A DNA stretch of 38,280 nt from a virus, in the IMG/VR virus record IMGVR_UViG_3300042141_000028, positions 1 to 38,280 of that record; one strand, 5' to 3'. Position numbers and translations under genes: made by a program. Of this stretch, positions 4,516-11,118 are shown piece by piece (position 1 is the first letter of the stretch; every line of letters starts with the position of its first letter). The notes below the pieces were generated by a model. It was not told where the DNA came from and made no database searches. It was given only the letters and a program-made list of their open reading frames with translations.

Positions 4516-4796
4516 AAGTGATTGACGTAATCAAGAAACTCACAGAAAACTACTCGCCTTATGATGAGATTATGGTGGCGTGGTGGGACTCTAACTTCAG
4601 AGAGACATCTCTTGAGGTGTGGGAAAAAGCAGTAGAAATCTACGACAGCGAGAACAACCGTTACCAAATGGAAGACTACATCGTGGACTGTATTACCGAC
4701 GCCGAGATTTATTTTGAGAAGCAGTCAGAGAAGGCAGACCTAGCGATTGACTCTTACCTTCACGACATAGCCGAGAGGGAATTAAATGACAACTAA
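4512..4796 (+). CDS. Hypothetical early protein, 94 aa
   Basis: Starts MKVIDVIKKLTENYSPYDEIMVAWWD, a form common in small phage proteins of unknown function (beta-strand DEIMVAWWD after an N-terminal helix). The rest is acidic and helical (VEIYDSENNRYQMEDYIVDC, then EIYFEKQSEKADLA). One cysteine, no membrane segment. It overlaps the previous gene by 4 bases and the next by 11, so it sits in a tightly coupled block. Confidence 0.75.
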   Translation: MKVIDVIKKLTENYSPYDEIMVAWWDSNFRETSLEVWEKAVEIYDSENNRYQMEDYIVDCITDAEIYFEKQSEKADLAIDSYLHDIAERELNDN

Positions 4797-5010
4797 ACAC
4801 AGGATAACTTACGAACTAACGGGCGTTCGGATTATAGACGTAACAACCAGCGCCCCTCTTCCTGAAGATTGGAACAGACTTAAGACAGAAGAACAAGACG
4901 AATGGCTTTATGAGAATCAGGAATTTACTTTGCTACACGCAGAGGATATTGACTACGGTAAAGCCATATCGGTTATTGAATTGCGAAGCGACCTTAGGGT
5001 GGTACCGTGA
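4786..5010 (+). CDS. Hypothetical early protein, 74 aa
   Basis: GAGAGGGA precedes the ATG within the end of the previous gene. The product has an N-terminal beta region (HRITYELTGVRIIDVTTSAP) and an acidic helix (EEQDEWLYENQEFTLLHAED). Many small phage proteins share this layout, but no named family is recognised. A CTTAAGACA word is present at 4879-4887 (Leu-Lys-Thr). The stop TGA overlaps the GTG start of the WhiB-like gene. Confidence 0.72.
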   Translation: MTTKHRITYELTGVRIIDVTTSAPLPEDWNRLKTEEQDEWLYENQEFTLLHAEDIDYGKAISVIELRSDLRVVP

Positions 5011-5354
5011 TAGATACCGTCAGGAAAGCACCCGAGTGGCACGAGCAAGCCTTATGCCAAGCGCACCCCGACCCCGATTTATGGTCTTACAAGGGGTGGA
5101 CTGACCCCGATGATAAACAACTTCAAGTCTTAAGACTAGTCGAAGCCCTTGAATACTGTAATGATTGCCCAGTTAGGAACCAATGTCTTCAGCAAGGATT
5201 GGAAAGGGAGAACCTAGTTCCTGGTATAATATGGGGTGGTCTATTTACCTATGAACGTATCAAGTTAGTCAAGAGTAAGTCTATTCACTCATACAAGAAT
5301 GAATGGATTTTAATCCGTAAAGTCAGAAGGATACTGAGCAAAGGTGTCAGATGA
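5007..5354 (+). CDS. whiB: WhiB-family iron-sulfur transcription regulator
   Basis: 115 aa with the four cluster cysteines of WhiB proteins: Cys17 (ALCQAHPD), Cys51 and Cys54 (CNDCP), and Cys60 (NQCL). After them comes the turn G-x-x-W-G-G (PGIIWGGL, residues 72-79) and a basic C-terminal tail for DNA contact. WhiB proteins are confined to Actinobacteria and their phages, bind a [4Fe-4S] cluster and act on the primary sigma factor. A phage copy may redirect or silence host transcription. It starts at GTG 5007, overlapping the previous stop, and its stop overlaps the next gene. Confidence 0.93.
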   Translation: MIDTVRKAPEWHEQALCQAHPDPDLWSYKGWTDPDDKQLQVLRLVEALEYCNDCPVRNQCLQQGLERENLVPGIIWGGLFTYERIKLVKSKSIHSYKNEWILIRKVRRILSKGVR

Positions 5355-5764
5355 TGAAACGCAAGACGATTGTGGGTGTGGGGGTTGGTGCTCTTCTCCT
5401 GGTGTCAATGCCACACACCCTTTCCCCAGTCTTAAGACCGAAAGAAAAACCAGTAGAAGAAAGACTCGCAACGTGGGAAGAGAAGAAAGCAAACAAAGCC
5501 CTCGCTAAAGAGATAGCCTGGGCAGGTTATGGGTGGCGAGAAATGCAATGGAAGTGTATTGACTACATCATTATGAAGGAGAGTAAGTATGACCATTTGG
5601 CGAAGAACAGGCAAGGTTCCTCAGCGTTTGGGATTGGTCAGCGCCTTAAGGAGACTAGCAAAGAACCCCTCATTCAAATCCTCCATACATACAAGTACAT
5701 CCAGCACAGATACGAAACGCCCTGCCAAGCGATGAAGTATCACTTAAGACATAATCATTACTGA
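5351..5764 (+). CDS. SLT-type lytic transglycosylase with N-terminal membrane anchor
   Basis: 137 aa. Residues 5-20 are hydrophobic after a basic start (MMKRKTIVGVGVGALLLVSM), a signal peptide or anchor. The lysozyme-like fold is shown by IIMKESKYDH (catalytic Glu77), then SSAFGIGQ (91-98) and YIQHRYETP (116-124), the standard E, GxxQ and YI..RYG.P blocks of SLT-like muramidases. It would cut peptidoglycan glycan strands outside the membrane. It lies in the early operon, far from the lysis cassette, so it may aid DNA entry, superinfection exclusion or early wall changes rather than final lysis. Either of two adjacent ATGs (5351 or 5354) may start it; the previous stop overlaps both. Confidence 0.85.
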   Translation: MMKRKTIVGVGVGALLLVSMPHTLSPVLRPKEKPVEERLATWEEKKANKALAKEIAWAGYGWREMQWKCIDYIIMKESKYDHLAKNRQGSSAFGIGQRLKETSKEPLIQILHTYKYIQHRYETPCQAMKYHLRHNHY

Positions 5765-5931
5765 TGCTAGACTTAAGAGGCGAGCCAATCACAGTATGCC
5801 TATGTGGCAGTAAGATGTGGATAATTACAGTTGTATGGGATGAGGAGACTCGAACTGTAGGTTGGTATGACTTAAGACAAGAATGTAAATTATGCGGGGC
5901 TATTGCCACCGCTCCTACCGAGATAGATTAG
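5764..5931 (+). CDS. Zinc-ribbon microprotein, 55 aa
   Basis: CLCG (Cys12, Cys14) and CKLC (Cys41, Cys44) form the knuckles, with beta strands between (MWIITVVWDEETRTVGWYDL). The start overlaps the preceding TGA. CTTAAGACA at 5871-5879 encodes Leu-Arg-Gln just before the second knuckle. Unknown role; it belongs to the run of CxxC microproteins at 3.6-6.1 kb. Confidence 0.7.
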   Translation: MLDLRGEPITVCLCGSKMWIITVVWDEETRTVGWYDLRQECKLCGAIATAPTEID

Positions 5932-5935
5932 GACA

Positions 5936-6106
5936 ATGCCAAGATACGATTACAGATGTAACGAATGTAAGTCTTTCGTAGAAACGACAGAGCACTACGA
6001 GTTCGGTCCTGAGTGTTTACAGTGTGGCAGAAATATGACACGCGTTTGGTCAGCGCCTTCTGTACAATTCAAAGGCTCAGGTTTTTACAGTACAGACAAC
6101 CGCTAG
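5936..6106 (+). CDS. FmdB-like zinc-ribbon protein, 56 aa
   Basis: The sequence begins MPRYDYRCNECKSFVE and has a second knuckle CLQCG. It ends with SAPSVQFKGSGFYSTDNR, which is the usual form of the FmdB/putative regulatory zinc-ribbon family found in bacteria and many phages. The exact role of the family is not settled. Last gene of the rightward block. Its stop TAG (6104-6106) overlaps the stop of the convergent sigma-like gene in the four bases CTAG, leaving no terminator between them. Confidence 0.88.
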   Translation: MPRYDYRCNECKSFVETTEHYEFGPECLQCGRNMTRVWSAPSVQFKGSGFYSTDNR

Positions 6107-6759
6107 TCTTCTTGTTCTTCCTCTTTTGACTCTTCTGAATCATAATCAGGGAATGGCTTGAAGCCACCAAGTTTTCTAATTAACCGATTGATACTACGCT
6201 TGTGTCTCATACGGGCAGCGTCTTCAGTTCCAAGACTTAAGAAGTTAGCCATCTCTTTGAAGTCCATAGATTCTGCGTGACGCATAAAGAGAATCTTTCT
6301 ATCTTCTTTGCCTAGTTTCCAGTAGGCATAGTCAATCTCAATCATCATAGCAACTAGGTTTCCGCCTTCAGCAGGAGCCGACGGGCGACCAACCCTACCT
6401 AAGTTTAACTTATGTGCTGTGTTGTATTCACTTCTTAAGACAGAGGGCAACAGGGCTTCAACCATTTCAGGTGCGTAGTAATATAAATCAGAGACATCAT
6501 AACCAATTGTCTTAGCCTTCCACTTCTGACAGTAATCAAGAGCCTGGTTCCTAAGGCTACGATAGATTAAATTCTTTGCATCCTTCTCACCCTTTGCTTC
6601 CCACTCTTTTAGTTTGTTGGGGTGCTCAGAAAACCACATCCATAGCACCTGTCTTAAGTCTGAAATCTCTACCATATCAAACTTGCGGGAGTATTCCAGG
6701 GCTACGCTATCAACAATGTAATCCCACTTCCGAAGGTTATCCCAGTTCGCACTTATCAT
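6103..6759 (-). CDS. Sigma-factor-like protein
   Basis: 218 aa. Residues 25-80 resemble sigma region 2: a helix (ISDLRQVLWMWFSEHP), then NLIYRSLRNQALDYCQKWKA, the position where region 2.2-2.4 helices lie. Residues 155-200 resemble region 4, with an HTH read as EDRKILFMRHAESMDFKEMA, NFLSLGTEDAARMRHKRSIN and RLIRKLGG. The 50-residue linker and an acidic tail (DYDSEESKEEEQED) fit small alternative sigma factors. It could direct host core polymerase to the late promoters; that is inference. It is the last gene of the leftward replication block and overlaps its upstream neighbour by 4 bases. The match is structural rather than motif-exact, hence the moderate confidence. Confidence 0.68.
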   Translation of the reverse strand: MISANWDNLRKWDYIVDSVALEYSRKFDMVEISDLRQVLWMWFSEHPNKLKEWEAKGEKDAKNLIYRSLRNQALDYCQKWKAKTIGYDVSDLYYYAPEMVEALLPSVLRSEYNTAHKLNLGRVGRPSAPAEGGNLVAMMIEIDYAYWKLGKEDRKILFMRHAESMDFKEMANFLSLGTEDAARMRHKRSINRLIRKLGGFKPFPDYDSEESKEEEQED

Positions 6760-7154
6760 ATTAGTTTAGTTCCCCAATTTATATTTAATAATCCAATTTT
6801 CTTCACGCGATTGTTAGTGTTAGCAAACTCGGTAGTTGTTGGTAACCATTTATCCTGCCATTTCATATCTAGTTCAGACTTAAGTATTGAATCAAGGTCA
6901 AAAAAATATACCCCTTGTGGGGTGTAATTTATGTAGCAAGGCGTATAAGATAACTTACCTGCCTCTGTCATCAAGAAATCATATTTATATTTTTCAATTA
7001 TCAACTCATCATAATGAGTCTTTCGTGACTTAAGTTCTATAAATAACTTAGCCGTATTTGATTGACAATCGAAGCCGTCGAACTCGGACTCTGACTTGTT
7101 AAGGTCGGGGAAGTGATTGGTCTTTAGCCAATCAAAGAGTTGTTGTTCGTTCAT
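6756..7154 (-). CDS. PD-(D/E)XK-like nuclease, 132 aa
   Basis: Residues 22-46 read SESEFDGFDC, then AKLFIELKSRKTHYDELIIE. The spacing E/D ... E-x-K (FIELKSRK) is the active-site pattern of PD-(D/E)XK nucleases, with Tyr/Asp-rich helix KYKYDFLM after it. Similar short proteins are found in T4-like and other phages as putative nucleases. Likely role: DNA end or junction processing during replication. Starts with ATG at 7154, overlapping the next upstream gene by 4 bases (ATGA type). Confidence 0.65.
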   Translation of the reverse strand: MNEQQLFDWLKTNHFPDLNKSESEFDGFDCQSNTAKLFIELKSRKTHYDELIIEKYKYDFLMTEAGKLSYTPCYINYTPQGVYFFDLDSILKSELDMKWQDKWLPTTTEFANTNNRVKKIGLLNINWGTKLI

Positions 7155-7522
7155 CTATCCCACTTATCTCTTAAGACTAGAAGACCTATGATTGCGTAGT
7201 TCGCCATATCTTTGAAAGAGTCTTCGAGTGATTCGTACTGTGGGTTTGACACTTGCTTGTCGACGAGGTTGTTAATCCTTGCCAATTTGTCGTGCATACG
7301 TACTCGCAATCCATTGATAGGTCCACCTGGCGATTCAGAAATATTCTTCGGACCGTAATCAAGATGTTTCTTGATGAGTAACTCTTGGAGTTCATTGAAA
7401 GTATCCTCTACATTTTTGATGAAAGAAGAGGGATTGTGAGGGTAACCGTAAGCATCCCGTCCTGTGATTTCAGAGATGTAATTTTGTAGCCCATCCCTTC
7501 TAGATGGGTTGTAATCTGCCAT
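7151..7522 (-). CDS. MazG/DUF1599-like nucleotide-processing enzyme
   Basis: 123 aa. Helical core with KKHLDYGPKNI (residues 51-61), GLRVRMHDKLARINNL (71-86) and LEDSFKDMANYAIIGLLVL (99-117). These three blocks match the DUF1599/MazG-like all-alpha fold, in which acidic residues on two helices bind Mg and a nucleotide. Related enzymes hydrolyse (d)NTPs to monophosphates; some are linked to modified-base pathways, but no purZ or other modification gene is seen here, so nucleotide pool adjustment is the safer view. Located in the replication block. Overlaps the downstream nuclease by 4 bases. Confidence 0.78.
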   Translation of the reverse strand: MADYNPSRRDGLQNYISEITGRDAYGYPHNPSSFIKNVEDTFNELQELLIKKHLDYGPKNISESPGGPINGLRVRMHDKLARINNLVDKQVSNPQYESLEDSFKDMANYAIIGLLVLRDKWDR

Positions 7523-7528
7523 ATTTCT

Positions 7529-7897
7529 TCACGCTCTGCTCTCGTTGTCATCGGGTCCCTTTTCATTTAATAGATGTCTTAAGGAGTCATTGAACCTTAG
7601 CATCTCGTTCTCAACCACAACGTCCTCAATCATCTCTTCAAGACCAGGGAATCCAGTCTCAGCAGCGAATAGTGTAACATATGTGGATTGTGCTATTTGT
7701 CTTATTTCTTCAGGCTTGTGTGCTCTCTCGTATATAAATCTTAAGAGTGAACCAACCATCAACTTAATCCCATTGGGTAATACTATTGAGGGGTCGAACT
7801 CTGCATTTTCTTCTTCTATAAAATGGTCGACATATTCAAAGGCATTGTCAAACTGTTCGCCACAGGCATCACAATAGTTATCCAATGGCTCATTCAT
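7529..7897 (-). CDS. Hypothetical replication-block protein with zinc-finger-like N-terminus
   Basis: 122 aa. YCDACGEQFDNAFEYVDHFIEEE (residues 8-30) has a C-x2-C knuckle followed 13 residues later by His, a C2H2-like pattern with Glu as a possible fourth ligand. The remainder is acidic and helical (RFIYERAHKPEEIRQIAQST). Proteins with this YCDACG start occur near primases in actinophages, without a proven role. The ATG shares one base with the end of the Toprim gene, so it is coupled to the primase. Confidence 0.68.
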   Translation of the reverse strand: MNEPLDNYCDACGEQFDNAFEYVDHFIEEENAEFDPSIVLPNGIKLMVGSLLRFIYERAHKPEEIRQIAQSTYVTLFAAETGFPGLEEMIEDVVVENEMLRFNDSLRHLLNEKGPDDNESRA

Positions 7898-8517
7898 TAT
7901 CTGAATCCTGCCTTTTGGAGGATTGCCTCTGACCCGTTTCCAATATAATACGAGTTAACATCTTCTCCGTCGGGGAATTGGACGATAGTACACGGTAGTT
8001 CTCTAGCGAGACTGGCAGCGAACTCTCGCCCTGGCTGGTCTCCGTCTGCAAATACATAGACTCTCTCGAAATCTGCGAGGAGTCTCGTATAATGTTTCTT
8101 CCACGAATTCGCTCCAGGTACACCAACGCAAGGAATACCAACACAAGAAGAGACAGTAAGAGTATCCAGTTCACCTTCACATACACCAATAAAATCACCA
8201 GCACGCTCAATGTCAAGAACATTATACATTTTAGTCTCAGCGCCAGTGAGCCCCATATACTTCGGCTCAACTGCGGGATTGAGACTACGAAATCTAATGT
8301 CAACCACACCAGTCTTAGTAACATAAGGGATACTTAACCTTCCTTGATACTGTTCGTGTCCAATCTCAGGTACCTCGACTACGCCTAATCGCGCCAGACG
8401 TGCTACCTCCAGAGGAATTCCTCTTTGCCTGAGGTAATCTTCCGCCAGATGAATACTTCCCGCGTACTTCTCCGTTGCTTTCCCCAGTAATTCTTTCTGC
8501 AATGCGCTTTGCTTCAT
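7897..8517 (-). CDS. DNA primase, Toprim catalytic half
   Basis: 206 aa. Toprim motifs are clear: IGVCEGELDTL with Glu114, and YVFADGDQPGRE with Asp158 and Asp160, the metal ligands of DnaG-type primases. Before them EDYLRQRGIPLEVARLARLG (residues 26-45) is the usual DnaG linker helix. It lacks the zinc-binding domain, which is encoded by the overlapping gene at 8366-8752 in a different frame. The two together equal one phage primase. ATG at 8517; no strong ribosome site, so translation may depend on the upstream gene or on frameshifting. It would make RNA primers for host polymerase at the fork with the helicase at 9277. Confidence 0.9.
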   Translation of the reverse strand: MKQSALQKELLGKATEKYAGSIHLAEDYLRQRGIPLEVARLARLGVVEVPEIGHEQYQGRLSIPYVTKTGVVDIRFRSLNPAVEPKYMGLTGAETKMYNVLDIERAGDFIGVCEGELDTLTVSSCVGIPCVGVPGANSWKKHYTRLLADFERVYVFADGDQPGREFAASLARELPCTIVQFPDGEDVNSYYIGNGSEAILQKAGFR

Positions 8518-8752
8518 TTATTTTTACGTTCTCCTGTCTGGCGATTATTTGTAAACTGTTTCCCTGCACGCCACAGGCGAAACAGATGAAGATGTTCTTG
8601 TCGAGATTCGCGGTTCCACTTTGATGAGTGTCCGAATGGAATGGACATCGGAGATTAACCTGCCCGTGAGTGCTTCGTATGTTCGCACCGTAGTGACGGA
8701 GAATGTCTCCGATACTTGGTAGGTCTCCACTTACTGTCTCTCTTCGAGCCAT
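8366..8752 (-). CDS. DNA primase, zinc-finger half
   Basis: 128 aa from ATG 8752. CHC2-type zinc site: CPFHSD (Cys36, His39) and CFACG (Cys57, Cys60), with SGTANLDKNIF between. This is the DnaG zinc-binding domain that recognises template DNA. I prefer ATG 8752 (AGGA 9 bases upstream) over an in-frame GTG at 8776, which would overlap the resolvase gene by 46 bases. After about residue 85 (RIAERITGES) the product becomes Ser/Gly/Arg rich and overlaps the Toprim gene for 152 bases in another frame. This looks like the tail left after a frame change, by design or by an indel. Confidence 0.82.
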   Translation of the reverse strand: MARRETVSGDLPSIGDILRHYGANIRSTHGQVNLRCPFHSDTHQSGTANLDKNIFICFACGVQGNSLQIIARQENVKINEAKRIAERITGESNGEVRGKYSSGGRLPQAKRNSSGGSTSGAIRRSRGT

Positions 8753-9081
8753 TGTCTTAAGTCCTGAATAACCCACGCTCTATCAACTCCGTGATTTCTA
8801 CGTTTGACTATTACGAATGATGGTGGAGTATATGACATACCACGCGCCTTGGCGTAGTTGTCTGCCTCCACCTGTGCCTCTTCCCAAAACTCAGGAAGGT
8901 CTAACTTCTTTCGATTCTTAAGTTCTAAAATATAGGTCTGACCTGCGATTATGGTAACTAAGTCGCCCTCATCTTTGGCTCCTGCCTTAGTTAATCGTTC
9001 GGCTATTACACCCTTAGACCTCAGCCACTTCATAACATCGGTCTCAAACTGTGCGCCCTTGCGCCCGTTGGGGTTAGCCAT
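8731..9081 (-). CDS. Holliday-junction resolvase-like PD-(D/E)XK nuclease
   Basis: 116 aa. RKGAQFETDVMKWLRSKG (residues 7-24, Glu13) then GAKDEGDLV (Asp37 region) and YILELKNRKK (Glu-x-Lys) follow the E...D...ExK pattern of archaeal Hjc-like and phage resolvases. It ends in a helix VIQDLRQWLEERQ whose codons include a CTTAAGACA word (minus strand, 8753-8761). Likely role: cutting branched DNA before packaging. Ends 22 bases inside the primase zinc-finger gene and begins one base from the next upstream gene. Confidence 0.82.
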   Translation of the reverse strand: MANPNGRKGAQFETDVMKWLRSKGVIAERLTKAGAKDEGDLVTIIAGQTYILELKNRKKLDLPEFWEEAQVEADNYAKARGMSYTPPSFVIVKRRNHGVDRAWVIQDLRQWLEERQ

Positions 9082-9269
9082 TAGTAAGCGCTCTTATCCT
9101 TTTCAAGAATTCTGATAGCCCAATCAAGACCATCGTGAATTCCTTGAGTGTACTCATCTTGAATCGTAACCTTAGCAGCATCTATCTTCTTGATGCACTT
9201 TGCTAAGTGTCTTAAGTATTCAGATTGCGCCATTTCTTTTGCGTGTATTTCTAAGTAATCGTCGTCCAT
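9081..9269 (-). CDS. Small hypothetical protein, 62 aa
   Basis: Helical, acidic start (MDDDYLEIHAKEMAQSEYLR) followed by KCIKKIDAAKVTIQDEYTQGIHDGLDWAIRILEK. No family is recognised. It lies between the helicase and the resolvase, sharing one base with the latter (ATGG/TAATG type), so it is part of the replication operon. The word CTTAAGACA occurs at 9208-9216 on the minus strand (Leu-Arg-His). Confidence 0.72.
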   Translation of the reverse strand: MDDDYLEIHAKEMAQSEYLRHLAKCIKKIDAAKVTIQDEYTQGIHDGLDWAIRILEKDKSAY

Positions 9270-9276
9270 TGTTTTC

Positions 9277-10059
9277 CTATGCTGACTCGGGGATGTCTTC
9301 TATGTACATAAACTCAGGATTGAAGGCTAGCCACGCCGTAAGATTCGCGTTAGCATCCGCTCGACCATACCTGTTTTTGACTGGTGCAACTGCCATAGCA
9401 GTTCCGACAACTCCGAGAGTGCAGATAAGCGCAGGGAGTTGAGCCACCTTTCCTTGGAGTGCCGACCTTGGTTGGCAAGGTTTGCCTTCCACAGCCTCCG
9501 ATGTATGATGTAATACGATAATCGCAGTATTAGTCGCTCTAGCAAGGAACTTCAACTCCTTCATAATCGCTCTCATCGAAGCGAACTCTTCGCCTCCATC
9601 AGTTGCTATGTCCATAAGGTTATCAACAAAGATAGCAACAGGAGGACAACCCCATAATTCTTCAAAGGCTTGTACTTCCTCGTCAATATCTTGAAGGCTA
9701 GGACTAGACTCAAATGACCAGACGACGTGACTGCCTCTGGCAAGTGTTGCCTTTGTCCAACCTAAATCATTCTGTAGTAGATACTCAACGTCAGTCTGAT
9801 TCTTACCGCTAATCATTGACGCTAGGCGCATAGCCATAGTGTGTGCGTTGGTATCTGCTGAGATATAAAGCGTAGGCACTTTCATCTTAAGTGCTAAAGC
9901 CAAGGCTAGTGTTGACTTACCTACACCTGGAGTTCCTGCAAGCATAGATACTTCTGCCCTACGAAAAACAATCTTATTGCTTTCAAAAGATTTGAATATG
10001 TGTGGCAATGGTTCACCGCCGATGTCGGCTCTGCCGATGCTTCTTGTTAATGTCTTCAT
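9277..10059 (-). CDS. RecA-fold ATPase, DnaB-like replicative helicase
   Basis: 260 aa. Walker A is AGTPGVGKST (residues 41-50) and Walker B AIFVDNLMD with Asp146. Next come IIVLHHTSE (sensor His) and KNRYGRAD near residue 230, the arginine-finger type loop of RecA/DnaB-like ATPases. It lacks a DnaB N-terminal domain, as short phage helicases do. Likely unwinds the fork and works with the two-part primase. The leader has a 7-bp hairpin (10082-10114) and then CTTAAGACAGGAG 5-10 bases before the ATG, so expression may be tuned by RNA structure. It could instead be a RadA/Sak4-like recombinase. Confidence 0.85.
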   Translation of the reverse strand: MKTLTRSIGRADIGGEPLPHIFKSFESNKIVFRRAEVSMLAGTPGVGKSTLALALALKMKVPTLYISADTNAHTMAMRLASMISGKNQTDVEYLLQNDLGWTKATLARGSHVVWSFESSPSLQDIDEEVQAFEELWGCPPVAIFVDNLMDIATDGGEEFASMRAIMKELKFLARATNTAIIVLHHTSEAVEGKPCQPRSALQGKVAQLPALICTLGVVGTAMAVAPVKNRYGRADANANLTAWLAFNPEFMYIEDIPESA

Positions 10060-10067
10060 CTTGCTCC

Positions 10068-10114
10068 TGTCTTAAGTTAGAAACCACCCACCGCTTCCCC
10101 GTCGGCAGGTGGTT
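10068..10114 (-). promoter_or_regulatory. Structured leader and ribosome site of the helicase gene
   Basis: On the minus strand AACCACC (10114-10108) pairs with GGTGGTT (10088-10082), with an inner CCG/CGG pair. Then CTTAAGACAGGAG leads into the ATG. This is the only spacer over 70 bases inside the replication block. There is no hammerhead core and no U-tract. It may be an mRNA processing or stability element like those at 1.3-3.0 kb. Confidence 0.45.
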
Positions 10115-10135
10115 CCCTGATGTGTCCCCAGTAGT

Positions 10136-10519
10136 TTAGTTAACTGGTTTGCACTGGTCCGCACCCTGTGGTTGAGGGCAAGACCAGAACGCATATGGTT
10201 GTCCGTTCTTTTTACTTATGCCACTTCGGAATACTCGCGGTCCGTGAATACAGGTAGGGGATGCTGCTTTTGCCTGGTCTGGAACGGAGGAGACTTTGGG
10301 CGTTGTGACGGGAGTTGAAGCGGGCGTCGCTAAAGGGAGTGTGTTATACGCTGCCTGCACCATCTTCGCTGTCGCTGCGATTTGAGTTGAGTAATCTGAT
10401 ACGCCTTCAAGTAAGACGCTCAGTTCATCCGCAGTATTAGCGCGGATGTTAATCATATCCGCATCCTTAGATGCAGATGACTTTATGGAGACTTGAATCT
10501 TCCAATCGTCGTTGTTCAT
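10136..10519 (-). CDS. Hypothetical replication-block protein with C-terminal zinc ribbon
   Basis: 127 aa. N-terminal half MNNDDWKIQVSIKSSASKDA through EVLLEGVSDYS-like helix (residues 1-55) is a small alpha-beta domain. A Pro/Thr/Ser linker (65-88) follows. The C-terminal part CIHGPRVFRSG, then AFWSCPQPQGADQC is a four-ligand zinc ribbon of the type seen in phage single-stranded-DNA handling proteins. Function is inferred from context only: between the exonuclease and the helicase. Overlaps the upstream nuclease by 4 bases. Confidence 0.65.
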   Translation of the reverse strand: MNNDDWKIQVSIKSSASKDADMINIRANTADELSVLLEGVSDYSTQIAATAKMVQAAYNTLPLATPASTPVTTPKVSSVPDQAKAASPTCIHGPRVFRSGISKKNGQPYAFWSCPQPQGADQCKPVN

Positions 10520-11118
10520 TTATTCTCTTTCGTAAATGTGCAGTGTTCTGTGAGTCCACAGTAACTGCAACTGGATAGGTTGGGGAGAAATATACCAGCC
10601 TGCCGTGCCTTATCGAAGCCCGACACAAGATATTCAAGCATATCCAAGGTATATCTCGATAGGTCAATCATCTCTCCTGTCCCCGCATCGCGGGACATCC
10701 AGTAGTTTCCGAGATTGACTTTTACACCAAGCATCTGCTCAAGCCCGACTTTGTAAAAGCCAAGTTGTAAGTCAGAGGTTGGTCTGCGTGTTGATGTCTT
10801 AAGGTCGACAATGACTAGTTCGCCGTCAACCTCAAAGACACGGTCAATCACCATCTTCACAGGCACGTCTGCGATTTTGGGATTGAGTTCTAGTTCGATT
10901 GCCTTGGCACCCTGAGGAGTAACCCAAATCTTCCAGTTCGGATTAGCCTTGCGCCATTGTATGTACTGGTCTACCCATATAGGTCCCTGCTCGTTCCACC
11001 AGTTAGCATCTTCTTTATTCGGGTTAGCCTTGGTTGCTCTACCCGCAACGCGGGCTTTGGTAAAGTCTAAATCTTTTGTCTCTTGTGCCCAGGCTTTAGC
11101 CCATAGTTCATTAGTCAT
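10516..11118 (-). CDS. RecB/Cas4-type exonuclease, catalytic part
   Basis: 200 aa. VKMVIDRVFEVDGELVIVDLKTSTR (residues 82-106) holds the PD-(D/E)XK motif II/III: Asp in VIDRV, then Asp-Leu-Lys. DLQLGFYKVGLEQ is the QxxxY-type motif IV helix. A Cys cluster near the end (CSYCGLTEHC) may bind a metal, as the Cas4/AddB type does with an iron-sulfur cluster, though only three cysteines are seen here. The N-terminal piece of the same family is encoded separately at 11111-11299. Role: DNA end resection in recombination-dependent replication. ATG 11118 overlaps the previous stop by 8 bases. Confidence 0.82.
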   Translation of the reverse strand: MTNELWAKAWAQETKDLDFTKARVAGRATKANPNKEDANWWNEQGPIWVDQYIQWRKANPNWKIWVTPQGAKAIELELNPKIADVPVKMVIDRVFEVDGELVIVDLKTSTRRPTSDLQLGFYKVGLEQMLGVKVNLGNYWMSRDAGTGEMIDLSRYTLDMLEYLVSGFDKARQAGIFLPNLSSCSYCGLTEHCTFTKENK

